From: Chlorobium sp. N1
GTDB lineage: Bacteria; Bacteroidota; Chlorobiia; Chlorobiales; Chlorobiaceae
Assembly: GCF_004332115.1 (NCBI RefSeq)
Contig: NZ_SJPA01000001.1
Location: 496,001-560,000, forward strand
Direction of reading: 5' to 3'
DNA: 64,000 nt
A program made the translations under genes and the position numbers. Each line of letters begins with the position of its first letter. Positions within the stretch are counted from its first letter, which is position 1. The notes beneath the pieces are model-generated. The model was not told the origin of the DNA. It was given only the letters and a program-made list of their open reading frames with translations, and did not search any database. Below, in pieces: positions 59,394-64,000 of this stretch.

Positions 59394-61571
59394 ATGACGC
59401 TCCTCATGCTGGCATCGGTACCGGAGCGGCTCCACGCTGAAGCCGCTGCCTCCGCGAAAACCCCTCCAGAGAACACCCCCTACGTCGGCGACGTCCGCTT
59501 CATCGGCAACCGCGCCGTCACCGACCGGGAGCTGCTGCAGGTCATCATGACCGCTCCCCGGAAATCCCTCTTCGGGCTCGGCATCTTTGCGAAGAACCGC
59601 CAGCCGTTCAATGAGGAGAATTTCGAAAAGGACCTCACGCTCCTCAGGAAGCTCTACACCTACAAGGGGTATTTCTTCGCGGACCTCGACCCGCACCTGA
59701 CCGAGAAGAACGGTGGAAAAAGGATCGACATCGACATCAGCATCCGCGAGAACGAACCGACACGCATCGACACCCTCTCCTACCTCGGCCTCGAAACAGC
59801 GCCGGACTCACTCCGGCGGACCTACCTCGAAGGCGCGCTCCTCGAGACGGGTGCGATCTTCTCGGTCGAGAAGCTCATCAACGAGCGTGACCGCAGCCTC
59901 GCATTCTTCCGCGAGCACGGCTACGCCTTCTTCAACGAGGACAGCCTCCGCATCCGCGTCGACACCGTCGGAACCAGAGCCGGAGTCCAGATGATGCTGC
60001 ACCTGCCACGCCGCCTGCACTACGGCGGGGTCGCGGCCGTCGTCCACAACCCGCTCCAGCGAAAGAGCACGAAAGCCCCCGGGGAGTTCGAGCAGGACTC
60101 CCTCAGCGTCCGGATCGCCGGTGGCCAGAAGGTCTTGCCGGTACTCATCACCTCGGCCATCGACTTCCGGCCGGGCATGCTCACGCGCCAGAGCCGGGAA
60201 CAGAAGACCCTCGAGAACTTCGGCTCGACCGGCATCTTCAGCTCGATCTACATCCAGCAGGACTCCGTCAGGGACGGCAGGCTCTACAGCACCGTCCACC
60301 TCGAGCCGGCACCGAAACACCAGATCGAACCCAAGATCCTCGCAGACAACCGCTACGGATCGCTCTTTCTCGGCGGCGCCCTGGCCTACGAGAACAGGAA
60401 CCTCTTCGGCGGCGCCGAGCAGCTCCGCACCTCGACCGAGTACGGCTCGCAGCTCGGCTCGAGCAACTCGTTGCTCGCCAACATCCCGGAAAGCGACTAC
60501 GACCCCGTCGTCCCCTATGAGCTGCGGCTGAAGAACACCCTGCTCCTGCCGGTCCTCAGGAAACCCGGCAACTACTACAGCGCCTCGGCTGAATACTCGA
60601 GGAGCCGCCAGCCGGTCCTGCTGACCAGCACCAACGCCCTCGTACGGGGGAGCTACAGTGCCGCGACAGGAAAGAAAGGGCGCATCGACTTCGACTTCTT
60701 CGACATCGAATGGGTGCAGAAAGACTCCCTCAGGGGGTTCGGCACGCTCTTCCGCACCGAGCTGGCCGAGAACATCGGCATCGACCATACCGATGAGGCG
60801 GCCGTCAGCGCAGGACTCGACAGCCTGCTCGACGCCCACGTCAACCAGACCTTCCGGCTCCGGTACAGCCGTTCGAACCGCGACCCGCTGCGCCCAATGA
60901 AAACGATATGGAAGACCGACCTGCTCCTCGAACAGGCCGGCGCCATCCCATGGCTCGTCGACGAGTACATCGACAGGAAAAGCTACAGCGGGTTCGCCGA
61001 CAGCGATCCGCAGATCTTCGGCACCACCTACTCGCAGTACGTCAAGGCCGACACCCGCGTCACCTTCGATCGGCCGCTTACATCGAAAAGCCGGCTCGCC
61101 GGCAAGCTGGACGTGGGATGGATGGCACCGTACGGAAAGGCGGAAACCACTCCCGAGGAACGCCGGTTCTACGCGGGCGGATCGAACAGCATGCGCGGCT
61201 GGCTCTTCAACACGCTCGGTCCCGGCAGCAGTTCGAGCGAAGCGGCCGCCAACTTCGGCGCCGACGTCAAGGTGGAGCTCGCAATGGAATACCGGCTGAA
61301 GTTCTTCCGGCTCTTCGGCCAGGAGTCCGGCGTCACCTTCTTCACCGACGCCGGCAACATCTGGAACCGCAAGGGGCCCTACGCCTTCAGTCTCGACTCA
61401 CTCACCCGGGACTTCGCATGGGACCTGGGCCTCGGCCTCAGGATCGGATCCCCGATCGGCCCCTTCCGCTTCGACTTCGCCTGGAAGCTGCACGATCCGG
61501 CAGCGCCGGATCCCTGGCTCCTCGGAGCCGGAGGAGCCACCTTCAACTTTGGAATTGGCGAAGCGTTTTGA
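59394..61571 (+). CDS. BamA/TamA-like outer-membrane protein (Omp85 family)
   Basis: The 725-residue product opens with the last part of a signal peptide (MTLLMLASVPERLHA). POTRA-like repeats follow: DVRFIGNRAVTDRELLQVI near residues 34-52 and later IDTLSYLGLETAPDSLRRTY. A C-terminal barrel has YAGGSNSMRGWLFNTLGPG near 595 (the Omp85 R-G-W/Y motif). Such proteins insert or move proteins across the outer membrane. Without the upstream part at 59329-59393 the signal peptide lacks its basic start, so the real N-terminus is probably longer. BamA or TamA cannot be decided; the product is shorter than typical BamA with five POTRA domains. Confidence 0.85.
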   Translation: MTLLMLASVPERLHAEAAASAKTPPENTPYVGDVRFIGNRAVTDRELLQVIMTAPRKSLFGLGIFAKNRQPFNEENFEKDLTLLRKLYTYKGYFFADLDPHLTEKNGGKRIDIDISIRENEPTRIDTLSYLGLETAPDSLRRTYLEGALLETGAIFSVEKLINERDRSLAFFREHGYAFFNEDSLRIRVDTVGTRAGVQMMLHLPRRLHYGGVAAVVHNPLQRKSTKAPGEFEQDSLSVRIAGGQKVLPVLITSAIDFRPGMLTRQSREQKTLENFGSTGIFSSIYIQQDSVRDGRLYSTVHLEPAPKHQIEPKILADNRYGSLFLGGALAYENRNLFGGAEQLRTSTEYGSQLGSSNSLLANIPESDYDPVVPYELRLKNTLLLPVLRKPGNYYSASAEYSRSRQPVLLTSTNALVRGSYSAATGKKGRIDFDFFDIEWVQKDSLRGFGTLFRTELAENIGIDHTDEAAVSAGLDSLLDAHVNQTFRLRYSRSNRDPLRPMKTIWKTDLLLEQAGAIPWLVDEYIDRKSYSGFADSDPQIFGTTYSQYVKADTRVTFDRPLTSKSRLAGKLDVGWMAPYGKAETTPEERRFYAGGSNSMRGWLFNTLGPGSSSSEAAANFGADVKVELAMEYRLKFFRLFGQESGVTFFTDAGNIWNRKGPYAFSLDSLTRDFAWDLGLGLRIGSPIGPFRFDFAWKLHDPAAPDPWLLGAGGATFNFGIGEAF

Positions 61572-61615
61572 TTATTTGAACAACTCTTTTTCCATCCCCT
61601 AAACAGCTCAGCGAT

Positions 61616-62281
61616 ATGGCCTCACAGACCACCCTCCTTGCCCCGTCGATCCTCTCGGCAGACCTCATGAACCTCGGCGCCGCCCTCAAAACCGCCGAAG
61701 ACGCCGGAGCCGACTGGATCCACTGCGACATCATGGACGGGCACTTCGTGCCGAACATCACCTTCGGCCCGATCGTCGTCCAGGCCATCGCGAAAAACAC
61801 CTCGATGGTCGTCGACACCCACCTCATGATCTCCGACCCCGACCGCTACATCGAGGAGTTCGTCAAGGCCGGCTCCCACCAAGTCACCGTCCACCAGGAG
61901 ACCTGCCCGCACCTGCACCGCACCATTCAGTACATCAAGAGCCTCGGGGCGAAAGCGGGCGTCTCGCTCAACCCCGCAACCCCGGTCTCGACGCTCGAGG
62001 AGATTCTCCCCGACCTCGACCTCGTCCTCCTGATGTCGGTCAACCCCGGCTTCGGCGGACAGAAGTTCATTCCCGCCTCGATCGAGAAGATCGGAAAGCT
62101 CGACAGGATGCGCCGTGAGCTGAATCCCGAACTCGTCATCGCCGTCGACGGCGGCGTGACCGAGGAAAATGCCGATGAGGTTGTCAAGGCGGGCGCCGAC
62201 GCGCTGATCGCCGGTACGGCGTTCTTCAGGGCGGCCGACCCCAGGGCCGCGGCCGGGAAGATCAAAAGCGCGTCTCGGTAA
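61616..62281 (+). CDS. rpe: ribulose-phosphate 3-epimerase
   Basis: Rpe interconverts ribulose-5- and xylulose-5-phosphate in the pentose phosphate pathway. The 221-residue TIM-barrel protein has the metal and catalytic residues in LAPSILSADLMNLG, HCDIMDGHFVPNITFG and VNPGFGGQKFIP, then VDGGVTEENADE. All family motifs are intact. It starts 44 bases after the outer-membrane protein gene and converges with trpC, with 20 bases between stops and no clear hairpin. Confidence 0.96.
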   Translation: MASQTTLLAPSILSADLMNLGAALKTAEDAGADWIHCDIMDGHFVPNITFGPIVVQAIAKNTSMVVDTHLMISDPDRYIEEFVKAGSHQVTVHQETCPHLHRTIQYIKSLGAKAGVSLNPATPVSTLEEILPDLDLVLLMSVNPGFGGQKFIPASIEKIGKLDRMRRELNPELVIAVDGGVTEENADEVVKAGADALIAGTAFFRAADPRAAAGKIKSASR

Positions 62282-62301
62282 GGAAAGAGGAAAAGGGACT
62301 C

Positions 62302-63069
62302 TCAGGCGGGCCAGCCGAGCTCCTGCAGCTCGGGGTTCGTCTGCAGGCCCTCGCCGATAAGGACCGCCTGGAACCCGGCGTCGCGGACGAGCCGGATGTC
62401 GGAGGCCGTCTTCAGGCCGCTCTCTGAGACCGCAATGGCCCCGGAGGGGAAATGGGGGCGAAGTGCGACGGAGGTCCCGGGATCGACCGAGAAGTCCTTC
62501 AGGTTGCGGTTGTTCACGCCGATGAGGGTGGCGCCGGCTGCGGCAGCGGTGTCGAGCTCCCTGCGGTCGTGCACCTCGACGAGCACGTCGAGGCCGATTT
62601 CCCCGGCGATCTGCAGATAGTCGCAGAGCTGGCGGGAATCGAGGGCCGCCACGATGAGGAGGATGGCGTCGGCACCCATGAGGCGCGACTCGAAGATCTG
62701 TGCCCCGTCGACAATGAAATCCTTGCGGAGCACCGGAAGCGGCACGGCTTCAGAAACCCGGCGGAGGTACTCCCCGGAGCCCTGGAAGAACTGCCGGTCG
62801 GTCAGCACCGAAAGGGCCGATGCGCCGATTTCATGGTAGCGGAGGGCGATCTTCACCGGATCGAAATCATGGACGATGACCCCGCGCGACGGGGAGGCCT
62901 TCTTCACCTCCGCGATGAGCCGCACGCCCTCTTTGGAAAGCGCCGCGGCAAAGCCCCGGCAGGCCGGGAGCGAAGCGGAGAGCTCGAGGAAACGCGCCTC
63001 CGGCCGTAAGGGCCTGAGCGCCTCCACCTCGCGCCGCTTCTCCTCGAGTATCCTTGAAAGGTAGGTCAT
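62302..63069 (-). CDS. trpC: indole-3-glycerol phosphate synthase
   Basis: TrpC closes the indole ring in tryptophan synthesis. The 255-residue protein has the phosphate- and substrate-site motifs LIAEVKKASPSRG near residues 51-63, VLRKDFIVDGAQIFESRLMGAD near 113-134, and LIGVNNRNLKDF near 177-188, then VSESGLKTASDI. It is a single TIM barrel without the fused TrpF of E. coli. It follows the carB part by 15 bases, so trpC is probably cotranscribed with carbamoyl phosphate synthase rather than with other trp genes. Confidence 0.95.
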   Translation of the reverse strand: MTYLSRILEEKRREVEALRPLRPEARFLELSASLPACRGFAAALSKEGVRLIAEVKKASPSRGVIVHDFDPVKIALRYHEIGASALSVLTDRQFFQGSGEYLRRVSEAVPLPVLRKDFIVDGAQIFESRLMGADAILLIVAALDSRQLCDYLQIAGEIGLDVLVEVHDRRELDTAAAAGATLIGVNNRNLKDFSVDPGTSVALRPHFPSGAIAVSESGLKTASDIRLVRDAGFQAVLIGEGLQTNPELQELGWPA

Positions 63070-63084
63070 CCCGGAGGGTCCCGC

Positions 63085-64000
63085 TCAGTCGGCCGCAGCC
63101 AGCTCTCTCAGGCCGTCCTCGAACTCCACGATCTCGCGGATGTTGTCGAGGAACCAGCGGTCGATCCCGGTCGCATGGTATATCTCGTCTACCGTCGCAC
63201 CGGCCTGGAAGGCGTAGCGAAGGTAGAACATGCGGTCGGCCCTCGGGATCTTGATCTTCTCGAGGACGTCGTCCTTGGCGAACTTCTTCTGCTGCGGCGT
63301 CATGTCGACGATGTTCATGAGGTCCTTGCCGTCGGAGCCGAGGCCGGCGCGCCCGATCTCCAGGCCGCGCAGCGACTTCTGGAGCGCCTCGCGGAAGTTG
63401 CGGCCGAAGGCCATCACCTCGCCGACCGACTTCATCTGCACGCCGAGGCGCGAGTCGACGTTCTTGAACTTCTCGAAATCCCAGCGGGGAACCTTCACCA
63501 CGCAGTAGTCGATGGCCGGCTCGAAGCTGGCGGGGGTCGACTTGGTGATGTCGTTCTGGATCTCGTCGAGCGTGTAGCCGACAGCGAGCTTTGCGGCCAC
63601 CTTGGCGATCGGGAACCCGGTCGCTTTCGAAGCCAAAGCCGAGCTGCGCGAGACGCGGGGGTTCATTTCGATGATGACGATGCGGCCGTTGTCGGGATGG
63701 ATGGCGAACTGGATGTTGCTGCCGCCGGTCTCGACGCCGATCTCGCGGATGATGCGCACCGAAGCGTCGCGCAGCTCCTGGTACTGGCGGTCGGTCAGGG
63801 TCTGGGCGGGGGCCACCGTGATGCTGTCGCCGGTGTGAACGCCCATGGGGTCGACGTTCTCGATGCTGCAGACGATGATGACGTTGTCGGCCAGGTCGCG
63901 GATGACCTCAAGCTCGAACTCCTTCCAGCCGAAGAGGCACTCCTCGACGAGCACCTCGCCGATCGGGCTCTCGGCAAGGCCGCGGCGGACGACCTCGTAG
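63085..64000 (-). CDS. carB: carbamoyl phosphate synthase large chain, N-terminal half (partial)
   Basis: The frame is open to the window edge, so the 5' end is missing. The visible part has the end of the carboxyphosphate domain: [64 protein letters not shown] and [13 protein letters not shown]. It then runs to [20 protein letters not shown] and stops, in the middle of the domain that joins the two halves in the 120-kDa E. coli chain. The second half must be a separate gene elsewhere, as in some archaea and Aquifex. trpC follows 15 bases later. Confidence 0.9.
   Translation of the reverse strand, partial: YEVVRRGLAESPIGEVLVEECLFGWKEFELEVIRDLADNVIIVCSIENVDPMGVHTGDSITVAPAQTLTDRQYQELRDASVRIIREIGVETGGSNIQFAIHPDNGRIVIIEMNPRVSRSSALASKATGFPIAKVAAKLAVGYTLDEIQNDITKSTPASFEPAIDYCVVKVPRWDFEKFKNVDSRLGVQMKSVGEVMAFGRNFREALQKSLRGLEIGRAGLGSDGKDLMNIVDMTPQQKKFAKDDVLEKIKIPRADRMFYLRYAFQAGATVDEIYHATGIDRWFLDNIREIVEFEDGLRELAAAD

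Overview
The window looks like chromosomal core DNA of a green sulfur bacterium (Chlorobiaceae). The strongest evidence is pscC, a reaction-centre cytochrome with three membrane helices followed by one CxxCH haem site, which is specific to Chlorobi photosystems. Support comes from a UbiA-type (bacterio)chlorophyll synthase, a full-length pyruvate:ferredoxin oxidoreductase as used for CO2 fixation by the reductive TCA cycle, a fused LpxC-FabZ protein as in Bacteroidetes/Chlorobi, and a phosphofructokinase carrying the residues of the pyrophosphate-dependent type. The DNA is GC-rich, with short AT-rich islands before many starts. The species cannot be fixed from the sequence alone. Layout, left to right. 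1-6 kb: the end of a glucan phosphorylase, pyrD, a DUF4407 membrane protein, ispF, an FtsX-like permease and the phosphofructokinase. 6-18 kb: ilvE, holB, cutA, a proline peptidase, trpD, bacteriochlorophyll synthase, rpmB, rnhA, an unknown anchored protein, tilS, psd, tatA and recN. 18-25 kb: dapA, the glycine-cleavage genes gcvH-gcvPA, rlmB and nifJ. 25-35 kb: one long minus-strand run of nine genes (methyltransferase, DUF4905-like protein, xer recombinase, hpf, hprK, peptide-transporter binding protein and permease, ruvB, TPR lipoprotein), many nearly touching or overlapping. 35-44.6 kb: queF, pscC, a porin, sppA, a peptide-transporter ATPase, rsmI-panC and pnp. 44.7-54 kb: leuS, acs, tspO, an inositol-phosphatase-like gene, lpxC-fabZ, and the minus-strand set yebC-ruvC-pgsA. 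54-64 kb: pheA-polA, an M23 peptidase, a DUF2795 protein, a BamA/TamA-like outer-membrane protein, rpe, trpC and the end of a split carB. Convergent gene pairs are commonly separated by a perfect hairpin that can stop transcription from both sides. No intergenic stretch exceeds about 260 bases. I saw no tRNA or rRNA gene, CRISPR array, insertion sequence, prophage or defence island. The genes serve amino-acid supply, cofactor and envelope building, DNA repair and phototrophic carbon metabolism, mostly in small dispersed units; for example trpC, trpD and pheA are unlinked, and ruvC and ruvB lie 25 kb apart. The most interesting signals are small. A run of ten T breaks what would otherwise be a perfect start and signal peptide for the BamA-like protein, suggesting slippage, frameshifting or a sequence error. 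DNA polymerase I has an N-terminal motif resembling a sliding-clamp-binding peptide. The rnhA start codon sits four bases behind a transcription terminator. A cluster of TGGCA repeats lies between trpD and its divergent neighbour. I found no large undescribed system, and most of the window is ordinary housekeeping.
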